In this document: piece after piece, positions 9,396 to 21,000 of the stretch
How positions within the stretch are numbered: the stretch's first letter is position 1
Layout: each line of letters begins with the position of its first letter
DNA from: Carboxylicivirga caseinilyticus
Lineage (GTDB): Bacteria > Bacteroidota > Bacteroidia > Bacteroidales > Marinilabiliaceae
Direction: 5' to 3'
Assembly (NCBI GenBank): GCA_025499705.1
Contig: JAFMVE010000013.1
Location: forward strand, 1 to 64,000
DNA length: 64,000 bases
Notes under the pieces: generated by a model
Databases searched by the model: none
What the model was told of the DNA's origin: nothing
Seen by the model: only the letters and a program-made list of their open reading frames with translations
Position numbers and translations under genes: made by a program

Positions 9396-9478
9396 GGGGA
9401 GATACCAAAGTGGCCAACTGGGGCGGACTGTAACTCCGCTGTCGTACGACTTCGTAGGTTCGAATCCTGCTCTCCCCA
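9396..9478 (+). tRNA. tRNA-Tyr (GTA)
   Basis: Acceptor GGGGAGA (9396-9402) pairs with TCTCCCC (9471-9477), discriminator A. The anticodon loop CTGTAAC reads GTA. The long variable arm (GTCGTACGAC region) is the class II form typical of tRNA-Tyr. The T-loop is GGTTCGAATCC. Confidence 0.96.
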
Positions 9479-9501
9479 CTAATGGAATTATAGATTCTTA
9501 T

Positions 9502-9574
9502 GCGGAAGTAGCTCAGTTGATAGAGCATCAGCCTTCCAAGCTGAGGGTCGCGGGTTTGAGCCCCGTCTTCCGCT
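9502..9574 (+). tRNA. tRNA-Gly (TCC)
   Basis: Acceptor GCGGAAG (9502-9508) pairs with CTTCCGC (9567-9573), discriminator T. The anticodon loop CTTCCAA reads TCC. D-arm GCTCAGTTGATAGAGC is standard. Confidence 0.96.
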
Positions 9575-9600
9575 CACTTTTAGTGATAAGAATAAATTCC

Positions 9601-9639
9601 TTTTTGCATTGAAGATTAATTTTATTGACAATGCAAAAA
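9601..9639 (+). other. inverted repeat between tRNA-Gly and tuf
   Basis: TTTTTGCATTG (9601-9611) is the exact reverse complement of CAATGCAAAAA (9629-9639), with a 17-base loop. It is not a classical terminator (A run on the 3' side); perhaps an mRNA leader fold or processing site 54 bases before tuf. Confidence 0.5.
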
Positions 9640-9692
9640 AATAGAGTTAGTTTAAGATTCAATTTATATCTAATTGTCTAATATTTCGAGTT

Positions 9693-10880
9693 ATGGCTAA
9701 AGAAACATTTCAAAGGACGAAGCCTCACGTTAATATCGGTACCATTGGTCACGTTGACCACGGTAAAACTACTTTGACTGCTGCTATCACAAAAGTTTTG
9801 GCTGATGCAGGATTGAGTGAAGCAAAAGACTTCGACCAAATTGATAACGCTCCTGAAGAAAAAGAAAGGGGTATTACTATTAACACTGCTCACGTTGAGT
9901 ATCAAACAGAAAACCGTCACTACGCACACGTTGACTGTCCAGGTCACGCGGATTACGTAAAGAACATGGTAACTGGTGCTGCTCAGATGGACGGTGCAAT
10001 TCTTGTATGTGCTGCTACTGATGGTCCTATGCCTCAAACTCGCGAGCACATCCTACTTTGTCGTCAGGTAAACGTTCCTAAAATCGTTGTTTTCTTGAAT
10101 AAAGTTGACATGGTTGACGATGAGGAATTATTAGAGCTTGTTGAGATGGAAGTTCGTGACCTATTAAGCTTCTACGAGTTTGAAGGTGATGATTCTCCAG
10201 TAATCATGGGTTCTGCTCTTGGTGCATTGAATGGAGAAGCACAATGGGTAGAGAAAGTAATGGAATTAATGGCTGCTGTAGATGAGTGGATTCCACTTCC
10301 TCCACGTGACATTGAAAAGCCATTCTTGATGCCTGTTGAGGACGTATTCTCTATTACAGGTCGTGGTACTGTAGCAACTGGTCGTATCGAAACTGGTGTT
10401 ATCAAAACTGGTGAAGAAATGCAGATCATTGGTCTTGGTGCAGAAGGTAAGAAAACTGTATGTACTGGGGTAGAAATGTTCCGTAAGATTTTGGATACTG
10501 GTGAAGCTGGAGATAACGTAGGTTTATTGATGCGTGGTATCGACAAAAAAGAAATTAAGCGTGGTATGGTATTGGCTAAGCCAGGTTCAATCACTCCTCA
10601 CTCTAAATTTAAAGGTGAGATCTATGTGTTGAAGAAAGAAGAAGGTGGTCGTCACACTCCATTCCATAACAAATACCGTCCTCAGTTCTACTTACGTACA
10701 TTGGACGTAACTGGTGAGATCACTCTTCCAGAAGGAACTGAAATGGTAATGCCTGGTGATAACGTAACTATCACTGTAGATTTGATCTACCCAGTAGCAT
10801 TGAACCAAGGTCTTCGTTTCGCTATCCGCGAAGGTGGACGTACAGTTGGTGCTGGTCAGGTAACTGAAATTCTTGACTAA
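9693..10880 (+). CDS. tuf: elongation factor Tu
   Basis: GTPase that delivers aminoacyl-tRNA to the ribosome. 395 residues with G1 [10 protein letters not shown], switch [11 protein letters not shown]3 [10 protein letters not shown]4 NKVDM, and domains 2 and 3 complete to [10 protein letters not shown]. It sits between tRNA-Gly and tRNA-Trp, probably co-transcribed from 9221-9251, and a terminator-like hairpin follows. Confidence 0.99.
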   Translation: MAKETFQRTKPHVNIGTIGHVDHGKTTLTAAITKVLADAGLSEAKDFDQIDNAPEEKERGITINTAHVEYQTENRHYAHVDCPGHADYVKNMVTGAAQMDGAILVCAATDGPMPQTREHILLCRQVNVPKIVVFLNKVDMVDDEELLELVEMEVRDLLSFYEFEGDDSPVIMGSALGALNGEAQWVEKVMELMAAVDEWIPLPPRDIEKPFLMPVEDVFSITGRGTVATGRIETGVIKTGEEMQIIGLGAEGKKTVCTGVEMFRKILDTGEAGDNVGLLMRGIDKKEIKRGMVLAKPGSITPHSKFKGEIYVLKKEEGGRHTPFHNKYRPQFYLRTLDVTGEITLPEGTEMVMPGDNVTITVDLIYPVALNQGLRFAIREGGRTVGAGQVTEILD

Positions 10881-10898
10881 TCATTGATTAGCATATAA

Positions 10899-10926
10899 AA
10901 CCGGAAGCGAAAGTTTCCGGTTCTTT
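10899..10926 (+). terminator. hairpin after tuf
   Basis: AACCGGAA (10899-10906) pairs perfectly with TTCCGGTT (10915-10922), followed by CTTTT. tRNA-Trp begins only two bases later, so it is probably a partial terminator or processing signal. Confidence 0.65.
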
Positions 10927-10927
10927 T

Positions 10928-11000
10928 ACGGGTGTAGCTCAGTTGGTAGAGCACTGGTCTCCAAAACCAGGTGTCGGGCGTTCGAGTCGCTCCTCCCGTG
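10928..11000 (+). tRNA. tRNA-Trp (CCA)
   Basis: Acceptor ACGGGTG (10928-10934) pairs with CTCCCGT (10993-10999) with one T-T mismatch at the sixth pair, discriminator G. The anticodon loop CTCCAAA reads CCA. A tRNA-Trp before secE is a common arrangement. Confidence 0.93.
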
Positions 11001-11008
11001 CTCAAAAA

Positions 11009-11041
11009 GCCGGTTTCAGGACAACAAGTTATGAAACCGGC
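11009..11041 (+). other. perfect hairpin between tRNA-Trp and secE
   Basis: GCCGGTTTCA (11009-11018) pairs exactly with TGAAACCGGC (11032-11041), 13-base loop, no T run after it. Probably a processing or stability hairpin in the tRNA-mRNA transcript. Confidence 0.5.
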
Positions 11042-11060
11042 ACATTAATGAAACAATATT

Positions 11061-11255
11061 ATGAGTAAACTAACAGCATATTTTAAAGACGTTCATAATG
11101 AGTTGATCAATAAGACGTCATGGCCAACTTGGTCGGAACTAACAAACAGTGCAATTGTTGTTATGGTAGCTTCCTTAATTATTGCTGCAATTATCTTTGG
11201 CATGGATTCTGCTTTTGATAATGGTATTGATTGGATTTACAGACGACTTTACTAA
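11061..11255 (+). CDS. secE: preprotein translocase subunit SecE
   Basis: Single-span inner-membrane subunit of the SecYEG channel. 64 residues: amphipathic start KDVHNELINKTSWPTWSELTNS (the conserved NKTSWPT-type stretch) and one membrane helix (about 29-48). Followed by nusG after 24 bases, as in most bacteria. Confidence 0.93.
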   Translation: MSKLTAYFKDVHNELINKTSWPTWSELTNSAIVVMVASLIIAAIIFGMDSAFDNGIDWIYRRLY

Positions 11256-11279
11256 TCATCATATAGAGGACTTTAATAA

Positions 11280-11825
11280 ATGGCCGAAGTCGAAAAAAAA
11301 TGGTATGTTCTCCGTGCAATCGGAGGAAAAGAAAAGAAGGTTAAAGAATATGTTGAAAGCGAGATTGCTGGCTTGAAACTTACTGACTATGTAAGTCAGG
11401 TTCTGATACCTACCGAGAAAGTATATCAAATACGTAATGGAAAAAAAGTAAGTAAGGAACGCCCTTATTTACCAGGTTATGTGTTGGTTGAAGCTGCTAT
11501 GGTAGGAGAGATTCCACATATTCTTCGAAATATACCTAATGTAATTGGTTTTCTGGGGGACAATGATTCAAACCCTATTCCGTTGCGTCAATCTGAAGTA
11601 AACCGTATCCTAGGCAAGGTTGATGAACTGAATGAAACAGATGAAGAAATCAATGTACCATACTTTGTTGGTGAAACAGTAAAAGTAATAGATGGTCCTT
11701 TTAGTGGATTCAACGGTTTAATCGAAGAGGTTAACGAAGAAAAGAAAAAGCTAAAAGTAATGGTGAAAATTTTCGGAAGAAAAACACCACTTGAATTAAG
11801 TTTTATGCAGGTAGAAAAAGAGTAG
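11280..11825 (+). CDS. nusG: transcription termination/antitermination factor NusG
   Basis: Binds RNA polymerase and couples or paces transcription. 181 residues with the NGN domain ([21 protein letters not shown] at the start, [12 protein letters not shown]) and a C-terminal KOW motif ([21 protein letters not shown]). The NGN region has a Bacteroidota-type insertion-free form. Lies between secE and rplK. Confidence 0.96.
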   Translation: MAEVEKKWYVLRAIGGKEKKVKEYVESEIAGLKLTDYVSQVLIPTEKVYQIRNGKKVSKERPYLPGYVLVEAAMVGEIPHILRNIPNVIGFLGDNDSNPIPLRQSEVNRILGKVDELNETDEEINVPYFVGETVKVIDGPFSGFNGLIEEVNEEKKKLKVMVKIFGRKTPLELSFMQVEKE

Positions 11826-11926
11826 TTACTTAGTAGAAACAAGCTTCCATGTAGACTTAATGTTTGCATACTACAAGTGACATCTTTAATTATCTATATT
11901 TTAATAAATAAATACGAATTGCTACA

Positions 11927-12370
11927 ATGGCTAAAGAAGTAGAAGCTTTTATCAAACTTCAGATAAAAGGTGGTGCAGCTAATCCTTCACCTCCAGTTGG
12001 TCCTGCGTTAGGTGCCAAAGGGGTGAACATTATGGAGTTCTGCAAGCAATTCAATGCCAGAACACAGGAAAAAGCTGGTAAAGTTTTACCTGTGGTTATC
12101 TCGGTGTATAAAGACAAATCTTTTGAATTTGTTATTAAAACACCACCGGCAGCTGTTCAAATTATGGAAGCGGCTAAACTTAAAGGGGGTTCACCTGAAC
12201 CTAACCGTAAGAAAGTTGGTTCTATTACCTGGGATCAGGTGAAAGCTATTGCCGAAGATAAAATGGCTGACTTGAATTGTTTTACAGTTGAATCTGCAAT
12301 GAGGATGATCGCCGGTACCGCCAGAAGTATGGGAGTAACCGTATCGGGAGAATTCCCTGGTAGTAACTAA
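11927..12370 (+). CDS. rplK: 50S ribosomal protein L11
   Basis: Ribosomal GTPase-centre protein. 147 residues with [20 protein letters not shown] near the N-terminus and [10 protein letters not shown] at the C-terminus. First gene of the rplKAJL group, 20 bases before rplA. Confidence 0.98.
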   Translation: MAKEVEAFIKLQIKGGAANPSPPVGPALGAKGVNIMEFCKQFNARTQEKAGKVLPVVISVYKDKSFEFVIKTPPAAVQIMEAAKLKGGSPEPNRKKVGSITWDQVKAIAEDKMADLNCFTVESAMRMIAGTARSMGVTVSGEFPGSN

Positions 12371-12389
12371 TTAACACCTTTTTGCGAAA

Positions 12390-13085
12390 ATGACAAAACT
12401 AACAAAAAATAAAAAGTTAGCGTTAGAAAAAATCGATGCCTCAAAACTTTACTCTCTTGAGGAAGCAGCGAAATTGGTTAAGGAAGTAACCACTACCAAA
12501 TTCGACGCTTCGGTAGATATCGATGTTCGCTTAGGTGTTGATCCACGTAAAGCGAACCAGATGGTAAGAGGTGTTGTGACTTTGCCTCACGGAACAGGAA
12601 AAGAAACACGTGTTTTAGTGTTATGTACTCCTGATAAAGACGAAGAAGCAAAGGCAGCAGGCGCCGATTATGTTGGACTAGACGAATACATTGAGAAAAT
12701 CAAAGGTGGTTGGACTGATGTGGACGTGATTATAACCATGCCAAGTGTAATGGCGAAAGTAGGTGCTCTAGGTCGTATTTTAGGTCCTCGCGGCTTAATG
12801 CCAAACCCTAAGAGTGGTACTGTAACCATGGACATTGCTAAAGCGGTACAAGAAGTTAAAGCCGGTAAAATCGACTTTAAAGTAGACCGTTACGGTATTG
12901 TTCATACATCTGTTGGTAAGGTATCGTTTAGTGAAGATAAAATCGTTGATAACGTAAAAGAATTCATGAACACTATCATGAAACTTAAGCCTAGCGCGGC
13001 TAAAGGAACTTACGTTAAGAGTATTGGTCTTTCTAGCACCATGAGTCCGGGTCTTCGCATTGAACCTAAATCGGTTGATGCTTAA
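12390..13085 (+). CDS. rplA: 50S ribosomal protein L1
   Basis: L1-stalk protein; in many bacteria it also represses its own operon. 231 residues with the RNA-binding region [19 protein letters not shown] (about 122-140) and a normal C-terminus. 29 bases before rplJ. Confidence 0.98.
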   Translation: MTKLTKNKKLALEKIDASKLYSLEEAAKLVKEVTTTKFDASVDIDVRLGVDPRKANQMVRGVVTLPHGTGKETRVLVLCTPDKDEEAKAAGADYVGLDEYIEKIKGGWTDVDVIITMPSVMAKVGALGRILGPRGLMPNPKSGTVTMDIAKAVQEVKAGKIDFKVDRYGIVHTSVGKVSFSEDKIVDNVKEFMNTIMKLKPSAAKGTYVKSIGLSSTMSPGLRIEPKSVDA

Positions 13086-13114
13086 TGTTTAATCTTTAAA
13101 AAGAAGAAGGAATC

Positions 13115-13633
13115 ATGAGAAAAGAAGATAAAAATACGGTCATCAATGATATTGTTGCGAGTATTAATGAGTATAGTCACTTTTATGTAACTGACGCAGC
13201 AGGATTAAATGCTGAAAAAAGTAGTAATCTGCGTCGTGAGTGTTTCAAAAAAGATGTAAAAATGGTGATGGTTAAAAACACCCTTTTACAAAAAGCTTTG
13301 GAACAGATCGAAGGTGATTTCGAAGAAATGTACGCAACATTTAAAGGAACAACTGCTGTTTTATTCTCCAACACAGGTAACGTTCCAGCTAAGTTGATTA
13401 AAGATTTTTCTAAAGCAAATGCTAAGCCTACGCTTAAGAGTGCTTATGTAGAAGAGTCGCTTTATATTGGCGAAAATCAACTTGAAGCATTGTGTAACAT
13501 CAAGTCAAAAGAAGAAGTTATTGCAGATGTTATCGCATTGCTACAATCTCCGATGAAAAACGTTGTTTCTGCCCTTCAATCAGGTGGATCGACCATTCAC
13601 GGACTATTAAAAACACTAGGAGAAAAAGAATAA
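13115..13633 (+). CDS. rplJ: 50S ribosomal protein L10
   Basis: Anchors L7/L12 dimers to the stalk. 172 residues with the conserved YSHFYVTDAAGLNAE start, MVKNTLLQKAL and FKGTTAVLFS. Preceded by an AAGAAGGA ribosome-binding sequence. 33 bases before rplL. Confidence 0.97.
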   Translation: MRKEDKNTVINDIVASINEYSHFYVTDAAGLNAEKSSNLRRECFKKDVKMVMVKNTLLQKALEQIEGDFEEMYATFKGTTAVLFSNTGNVPAKLIKDFSKANAKPTLKSAYVEESLYIGENQLEALCNIKSKEEVIADVIALLQSPMKNVVSALQSGGSTIHGLLKTLGEKE

Positions 13634-13666
13634 TTAAAGTAAAAACAATATTTAATAAATAGAAAA

Positions 13667-14041
13667 ATGGCTGATATCAAAAAGCTTGCAGAAGAATTAG
13701 TAAATTTGACTGTTAAAGAAGTTAACGAACTAGCTGAAGTTTTAAAAGAAGAATATGGTATCGAACCTGCTGCTGCAGCTGTTGCTGTAGCTGGCCCTGC
13801 TGCTGGTGGCGAAGCTGCTGCTGCTGAGCAAACTGAGTTTGACGTAATTTTGAAGTCTGCAGGTGGTTCTAAATTAGCTATCGTTAAGTTAGTTAAAGAA
13901 ATGACTGGCGTTGGTTTGAAAGAAGCTAAAGAATTAGTGGACAAAGCACCAGCTCCATTAAAGGAAAAAGTAACTAAAGAAGAAGCTGAAGCATTAAAAT
14001 CTCAATTAGAAGAGGCAGGAGCAGAAGTTGAACTTAAGTAA
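13667..14041 (+). CDS. rplL: 50S ribosomal protein L7/L12
   Basis: Stalk protein that recruits translation GTPases. 124 residues: N-terminal dimerisation helices, Ala/Gly-rich hinge (about 36-55) and C-terminal domain with [21 protein letters not shown]. The next element is the attenuator at 14067-14105. Confidence 0.98.
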   Translation: MADIKKLAEELVNLTVKEVNELAEVLKEEYGIEPAAAAVAVAGPAAGGEAAAAEQTEFDVILKSAGGSKLAIVKLVKEMTGVGLKEAKELVDKAPAPLKEKVTKEEAEALKSQLEEAGAEVELK

Positions 14042-14066
14042 TTTAAATTCCTATATAAGGATTTTC

Positions 14067-14105
14067 GGTTTAGGAAACCCGGTAACGGGTCTCCTAAACC
14101 TTTTT
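14067..14105 (+). terminator. attenuator/terminator between rplL and rpoB
   Basis: GGTTTAGGA (14067-14075) pairs with TCCTAAACC (14092-14100), enclosing a second stem ACCCG/CGGGT (14077-14081, 14086-14090) with loop GTAA, then five T. It matches the partial terminator known in this position in other bacteria, which lowers rpoBC relative to ribosomal protein synthesis. Confidence 0.8.
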
Positions 14106-14143
14106 GTGCTTTAATATTTTAGGTTCAATAAATTTGTTGATAG

Positions 14144-17100
14144 ATGACTCCAAATACTACCGAAAGGATTAGTTTTGCTTCCATTAAGAATAAGTTGGAT
14201 TACCCTGACTTACTGGAAGTTCAATTAAAATCTTTCCGCGAATTCTTCCAAATGGGTTCTACCCCAGAAGAGCGGAAATTGGAGGGGTTATATCAGGTTT
14301 TCAATGAGAATTTCCCCATTACGGATACAAGAAACAACTTCGTTCTGGAGTTTCTTGATTTCTCGATCGATCCACCACGATATAGCATCTCAGAGTGCAT
14401 AGAAAGAGGTTTAACATTCAGTGTGCCTCTAAAAGCCAAATTAAAGTTGTACTGTACCGATCCTGAGCACGAGGATTTTGATACGGTGGTACAAGATGTA
14501 TATTTGGGCACAATTCCTTACATGACCGATAAAGGTAGCTTTATCATAAATGGAGCAGAGCGTGTTGTAGTTAGTCAGTTGCACCGTTCTCCTGGTGTAT
14601 TCTTCGGACAAAGCGTTCATGCCAATGGTACTAAGTTGTATTCAGCTCGTATCATTCCATTTAAAGGATCATGGATTGAATTTGCTACCGATATAAACAG
14701 CGTGATGTATGCTTACATCGACCGTAAGAAAAAGCTTCCGGTAACTACGTTGTTAAGAGCAATTGGATATGAAGGTGACAAGGATATTCTTGAAATCTTC
14801 GACCTTGCTGATGAAATTAAAGTCAATAAGTCAAGCCTTAAGAAAGTGGTTGGCCGTAAATTGGCAGCCCGTGTTCTTAAATCATGGATTGAGGATTTCG
14901 TAGATGAAGATACCGGTGAAGTTGTTTCAATCGAACGTAACGAAGTTATTATCGATCGTGAAACAGTCCTTACCGATGAACACGTAGATGAGATTATTGA
15001 CTCTGGTACTAAAACAATTCTATTGCACAAGGAAAACCAAAACCTTTCCGATTTTGCAATTATTTATAATACTCTTCAGAAAGACCCTTGTAACTCTGAA
15101 AAAGAGGCAGTAGTTCATATCTATCGACAATTAAGAAATGCTGAGCCACCTGATGAGGCAACGGCTCGTGATGTTATCGACAAATTGTTCTTCTCTGACA
15201 AGCGTTATGACTTGGGAGATGTAGGACGTTATCGATTAAACAAAAAATTAAATCTAAGTACGGACTGGGAAAATAAAGTATTGACTCGCGAAGATATCAT
15301 TGCGATCATCAAGCACTTAATCCAGTTGATCAATTCAAAAACTGATGTTGATGATATTGACCACTTAAGTAACCGTCGTGTAAGAACCGTTGGCGAACAA
15401 ATGGCAAATCAGTTTGGTGTTGGTTTAGCACGTATGGCCCGCACCATTCGTGAACGTATGAATGTACGCGACAATGAGGTGTTTACTCCAATTGACTTAA
15501 TTAACAGTAAGACTTTGTCTTCAGTTATTAATAGTTTCTTTGGAACAAATGCTTTGTCTCAGTTTATGGATCAAACAAACCCATTGGCTGAGATTACACA
15601 CAAACGTCGTATGTCAGCTTTGGGTCCTGGTGGTTTATCACGTGAACGTGCAGGTTTCGAGGTTCGTGACGTACACTATACTCACTATGGTCGTTTGTGT
15701 CCGATTGAAACTCCTGAAGGTCCAAACATCGGTTTGATTTCTTCTTTATGTGTTTATGCTAAGATAAACGATCTAGGATTTATTGAAACTCCTTACCGTA
15801 AAGTAGAAAACGGACAAGTTGATTTATCCAATGAAGGTGTATCTTACTTAACCGCCGAAGAAGAAGAAGAAAAAATCATTGCTCAGGCAAATGCTCCGTT
15901 GCATGATGACGGTAAATTTGTTAACGACAGAGTAAAAGCTCGTGAAGAAGGTGACTTCCCAGTTGTAGAACCAGGAGAAGTACATATGATGGACGTTGCA
16001 CCAAACCAGATTGCGTCTGTTGCAGCCTCATTAATTCCTTTCCTTGAGCATGATGATGCGAACCGTGCTTTGATGGGATCTAACATGATGCGTCAGGCAG
16101 TACCTTTGATGCGTCCTGAGTCACCAATTGTTGGAACCGGATTAGAAGGTAAATTAATTCAGGATTCACGTACTCACGTCGTTGCTGAAGGCGAAGGTGT
16201 TGTTGAGTATGTTGATGCCGATGAGATTGTTATTCGTTATGATCAAACAGATGATGAACGTTTTGTAAGCTTCGATGGCGAAACTAAGCGTTACCGTTTG
16301 TTGAAGTATCAGAAGACGAACCAAAATACTAGTATTGACGTTAAGCCTTTGGTTACCAAAGGTCAGAGAGTGTCCAAAGGACAGATTTTGTCTGATGGTT
16401 ATTCTACTGAAAAAGGTGAACTTGGATTAGGACGTAACCTTAAAGTAGCATTTATGCCTTGGAAAGGGTATAACTTCGAGGATGCGATTGTAATTTCTGA
16501 GAAAGTTGTTCGCGATGACGTCTTTACATCAATTCATATTGATGAATATTCATTGGAAGTTCGTGATACTAAACGTGGATTAGAAGAATTAACTTCTGAT
16601 ATCCCTAACGTTAGTGAAGAAGCTACCAAGGATTTAGATGAGAATGGTTTGATTCGAATTGGAGCTCATGTTAAACCTGGAGATATCTTAATTGGTAAGA
16701 TTACTCCAAAAGGTGAAAGTGATCCAACTCCTGAAGAAAAACTATTACGCGCTATCTTCGGTGAAAAAGCTGGTGATGTTAAAGATGCATCATTAAAAGC
16801 CTCTCCATCATTGAAAGGTGTGGTTATCGATAAGAAGTTGTTCTCTCGTAACATCAAGGATCGTAAGTCACGTTCTTCTGAGAAGAGCATGATTGCCAAA
16901 ATTGATGAGGATTTCGCTAGATCAGCTGAGGAGTTAAAAGGAAGATTGATCGATAAATTATTCGTTCAGTTAAACGGTAAGACTTCTCAGGGAGTTAAAG
17001 ATTATTTAGAAGTGGATATCGTATCAAAAGGTACTAAGTTCACTCAAAAAATCCTTAACGACATTGATTATTTGAATGTTAATCCAAATGACTGGACAAC

Positions 17101-17953
17101 AGACAAAGATAAGAATGACCTTATTTCAAAGGTTATTCACAACTATCGTATGAAGTACAAAGAGTTGGAAGCAGTTGAAAAGCGCCAGAAGTACAACGTT
17201 ACTATTGGTGATGAGCTTCCTGCAGGTATTGTACAGTTAGCAAAAGTATATATTGCTAAAAAACGTAAGATTACGGTAGGTGATAAGATGGCAGGTCGTC
17301 ACGGTAACAAAGGTATTGTATCACGTATTGTACGTGCCGAAGATATGCCTTTCTTAGAAGACGGAACGCCAGTTGATATTGTTTTGAACCCATTAGGTGT
17401 ACCTTCAAGGATGAACCTTGGACAGATTTACGAAACTGTTCTTGGTTGGGCCGGTAAGAATTTGGGAGTTAAATTTGCTACTCCTATCTTCGATGGTGCT
17501 AAAATGGAAGATTTGAATGGTTGGACTGATAAAGCAGGCGTTCCTCGTTATGGTCGTACATATTTGTATGATGGAGGAACAGGTGAGCGTTTCCACCAGC
17601 CGGCAACAGTAGGTGTGATTTACATGCTGAAACTGGGCCACATGGTAGAAGACAAAATGCACGCCAGATCGATTGGTCCTTACTCATTAATTACGCAACA
17701 GCCATTAGGTGGTAAAGCACAGTTTGGTGGTCAGCGTTTTGGTGAGATGGAGGTATGGGCATTAGAAGCATTTGGTGCGGCTAATATCCTTCAAGAGATC
17801 TTAACTGTTAAGTCGGATGATGTAATTGGACGAGCTAAGGCTTATGAGGCAATAGTGAAAGGTGATGGACTTCCTCAAGCAGGTATTCCTGAGTCATTGA
17901 ATGTATTGCTTCATGAAATGCGTGGTCTCGGACTAAGTGTGAACTTAGATTAA
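14144..17953 (+). CDS. rpoB: RNA polymerase subunit beta
   Basis: Second-largest core RNA polymerase subunit. 1269 residues with the rifampicin-pocket region ([20 protein letters not shown] and [19 protein letters not shown], about 464-505), [10 protein letters not shown] (about 1050) and the C-terminal clamp contact ([20 protein letters not shown]). The rifampicin-site residues look wild type. Co-transcribed with rpoC 77 bases downstream. Confidence 0.99.
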   Translation: MTPNTTERISFASIKNKLDYPDLLEVQLKSFREFFQMGSTPEERKLEGLYQVFNENFPITDTRNNFVLEFLDFSIDPPRYSISECIERGLTFSVPLKAKLKLYCTDPEHEDFDTVVQDVYLGTIPYMTDKGSFIINGAERVVVSQLHRSPGVFFGQSVHANGTKLYSARIIPFKGSWIEFATDINSVMYAYIDRKKKLPVTTLLRAIGYEGDKDILEIFDLADEIKVNKSSLKKVVGRKLAARVLKSWIEDFVDEDTGEVVSIERNEVIIDRETVLTDEHVDEIIDSGTKTILLHKENQNLSDFAIIYNTLQKDPCNSEKEAVVHIYRQLRNAEPPDEATARDVIDKLFFSDKRYDLGDVGRYRLNKKLNLSTDWENKVLTREDIIAIIKHLIQLINSKTDVDDIDHLSNRRVRTVGEQMANQFGVGLARMARTIRERMNVRDNEVFTPIDLINSKTLSSVINSFFGTNALSQFMDQTNPLAEITHKRRMSALGPGGLSRERAGFEVRDVHYTHYGRLCPIETPEGPNIGLISSLCVYAKINDLGFIETPYRKVENGQVDLSNEGVSYLTAEEEEEKIIAQANAPLHDDGKFVNDRVKAREEGDFPVVEPGEVHMMDVAPNQIASVAASLIPFLEHDDANRALMGSNMMRQAVPLMRPESPIVGTGLEGKLIQDSRTHVVAEGEGVVEYVDADEIVIRYDQTDDERFVSFDGETKRYRLLKYQKTNQNTSIDVKPLVTKGQRVSKGQILSDGYSTEKGELGLGRNLKVAFMPWKGYNFEDAIVISEKVVRDDVFTSIHIDEYSLEVRDTKRGLEELTSDIPNVSEEATKDLDENGLIRIGAHVKPGDILIGKITPKGESDPTPEEKLLRAIFGEKAGDVKDASLKASPSLKGVVIDKKLFSRNIKDRKSRSSEKSMIAKIDEDFARSAEELKGRLIDKLFVQLNGKTSQGVKDYLEVDIVSKGTKFTQKILNDIDYLNVNPNDWTTDKDKNDLISKVIHNYRMKYKELEAVEKRQKYNVTIGDELPAGIVQLAKVYIAKKRKITVGDKMAGRHGNKGIVSRIVRAEDMPFLEDGTPVDIVLNPLGVPSRMNLGQIYETVLGWAGKNLGVKFATPIFDGAKMEDLNGWTDKAGVPRYGRTYLYDGGTGERFHQPATVGVIYMLKLGHMVEDKMHARSIGPYSLITQQPLGGKAQFGGQRFGEMEVWALEAFGAANILQEILTVKSDDVIGRAKAYEAIVKGDGLPQAGIPESLNVLLHEMRGLGLSVNLD

Positions 17954-17965
17954 TAATCTGATCGA

Positions 17966-17994
17966 AGAGAATGGTGCTTGCACTGTTCTCTTTA
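17966..17994 (+). other. hairpin in the rpoB-rpoC spacer
   Basis: AGAGAA (17966-17971) pairs with TTCTCT (17986-17991), with an inner GTG/CAC pairing and TTTAT after it. Weak for a terminator; may be an RNase site or mild attenuator. Confidence 0.35.
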
Positions 17995-18030
17995 TATCCA
18001 TATTTATAATTTTCAAATACTCTACGCTAT

Positions 18031-21000
18031 ATGGCATTTAGAAGAGATCAGAAAACAAAAACTAGTTTCAATAAGATCACTATTGGCTTGGCTTCACCGG
18101 AAGAAATTCTGGAGATGTCGAGTGGCGAAGTGCTTAAGCCTGAAACTATCAACTACCGTACATATAAGCCTGAGCGCGACGGATTATTCTGTGAAAGAAT
18201 TTTCGGTCCTGTAAAGGATTATGAATGTCACTGTGGTAAATATAAGCGTATCAGGTACCGTGGCATCGTCTGCGACCGATGTGGTGTTGAAGTAACCGAG
18301 AAGAAGGTACGTCGTGAGAGAATGGGACATATCTCATTAGTGGTTCCTGTTGCTCATATCTGGTATTTCAAGTCATTACCGAATAAAATTGGTTACTTAC
18401 TTGGTTTACCAACAAAAAAATTAGATACTATCATTTATTACGAGCGTTATGTTGTTATTAATGCTGGTGTTAAAGCTGAAGATGGTATTAACAAAATGGA
18501 TTTCTTAACAGAAGAGGAATATCTTGATATTTTAGAAACTCTTCCAAAAGATAATCAGCATCTTGATGATGATGATCCAAACAAATTCATTGCAAAAATG
18601 GGTGCCGATGCATTACATATGTTATTAGGCCGCATTGATTTGGATTCATTATCTTATGACTTACGTCATAAAGCGAGTACTGAAACATCACAACAACGTA
18701 AGAATGAAGCTTTAAAGCGTCTTCAGGTTGTTGAGTCATTCCGTGAGTCGCAAGGTATCAACCGTCCTGAATGGATGATTGTGAAAGTAGTTCCTGTTAT
18801 TCCACCAGAATTACGTCCTTTGGTACCATTGGATGGTGGTCGTTTTGCTACTTCCGACCTTAACGACTTGTATCGCCGTGTGATTATCCGTAACAATCGT
18901 TTGAAGCGATTAATTGAAATCAAAGCACCTGAAGTAATCTTACGTAACGAAAAACGTATGTTACAGGAAGCTGTGGATTCATTGTTCGATAACTCGCGTA
19001 AATCAAATGCTGTTAAAACTGATTCAAACCGTCCTTTAAAATCTTTAAGTGATAGTTTGAAAGGTAAGCAAGGACGTTTCCGTCAGAACTTATTGGGTAA
19101 GCGTGTTGACTACTCAGCTCGTTCTGTAATTGTTGTAGGTCCGGAGCTTAATATGCATGAGTGTGGTATTCCAAAAGATATGGCAGCTGAGCTGTTTAAA
19201 CCATTTGTTATCCGTAAGCTTATCGAGCGTGGGGTAGTAAAAACGGTTAAATCAGCAAAGAAAATTGTTGACCGTAAAGATCCTGTTGTTTGGGATATTT
19301 TGGAAAATGTAATGAAAGGTCACCCGGTATTATTAAACCGTGCCCCTACGCTTCACCGTTTAGGTATTCAGGCGTTTCAGCCTAAAATGATCGAAGGTAA
19401 AGCAATTCAGCTACATCCACTTGCTTGTTCTGCATTTAACGCTGACTTTGACGGTGACCAGATGGCGGTTCACTTACCATTAGGTAATGCTGCAATTTTG
19501 GAAGCCCAAATGTTAATGTTAGGATCTCAAAACATTTTGAACCCTGCTAACGGTGCACCTATTACTGTACCATCTCAGGATATGGTTTTGGGTCTCTATT
19601 ATATGACCAAAGCTCGTGAAGGTGCCAAAGGTGAAGGATTGATTTTCTATTCACCAGAGGAGACTAAAATTGCCTTTAACGAAAAACGTGTTGATTTACA
19701 TGCAATCGTAAAAGTTAAAACTAATGATTTAAATGCTGAAGGTGAGATTGTTAAAACAATAATCGAAACAACAGTTGGACGAATCTTATTTAATGAGTTT
19801 GTACCTTCTAAGGCAGGTTATATCAATAAAGTTTTGACCAAAAAGGCATTGCGCGACATTATTGGTGAAGTACATAAAGTTTGTGGTACACCACGTACTG
19901 CAGCTTTCCTTGATGATATTAAAAACCTTGGATACCGTATGGCATTCGAAGGTGGTCTGTCGTTTAACCTGGGTGACGTAATTATACCTGCTGAAAAAGA
20001 AACTCTTGTTCAGGAAGGATATGATGAAGTTGAAGAAGTAATGAATAACTATAACATGGGTTTCATTACCAACAACGAACGTTACAATCAGATTATCGAT
20101 ATCTGGACGCATGTTAATGCCCGATTGACTCAAACCTTAATGAATCAGTTGAGTTCTGACAGACAAGGTTTCAACTCAGTATACATGATGCTTGACTCTG
20201 GAGCGAGGGGTTCTAAGGAACAGATTCGTCAGTTGTCAGGTATGAGGGGGCTGATGGCAAAACCACAGAAATCTGGTGCTGAAGGAGGTCAGATTATTGA
20301 AAACCCAATTCTTTCGAACTTTAAAGAAGGACTGTCGGTATTAGAGTACTTTATCTCTACTCACGGTGCACGTAAAGGTTTGGCGGATACCGCTCTTAAA
20401 ACTGCGGATGCGGGATACCTTACTCGTCGTTTGGTTGACGTATCTCAGGATGTGGTTATTCTTGAAGAAGATTGTGGTACTCTAAGAGGTTTAACAGCAA
20501 CTGATATAAAAAATAACGAAGAAGTTGTTGCTTCTCTATACGAACGTATTCTTGGACGTGTTTCTGTTCACGATATTTATCACCCAAGTACTGGTGAAAA
20601 ACTGGTAAGCGCTGGTGAAGAGATTGTTGAAGATCAGGCAAGATTAATTGATGACTCACCAATAGAGCGTGTTGAGATTCGTTCAGTACTGACATGTGAA
20701 TCTAAACAAGGTGTTTGTGCTAAGTGTTACGGACGTAACCTGGCAACAGGCCGTATGGTTCAAATGGGTGAATCGGTTGGTGTAATTGCTGCACAATCAA
20801 TCGGAGAGCCGGGTACACAGTTAACACTTCGTACTTTCCACGTAGGGGGTACAGCAGGTAACATTACTTCAGAAAACAGTATCAACGCTAAATACGATGG
20901 TGTTGTTGAAATTGAAGAGTTACGTACTGTTCCATCAACTACGGAAGAAGGAACTGAAGTGGATGTGGTGATAGGTCGTTTGGCTGAATTGCGTATTATC

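Noticed and set aside
9249-9612. ORFs of 77 and 73 codons crossing the tRNA-Tyr and tRNA-Gly genes
   Set aside because: They read through two clear tRNA genes and their protein sequence is only the translated tRNA.
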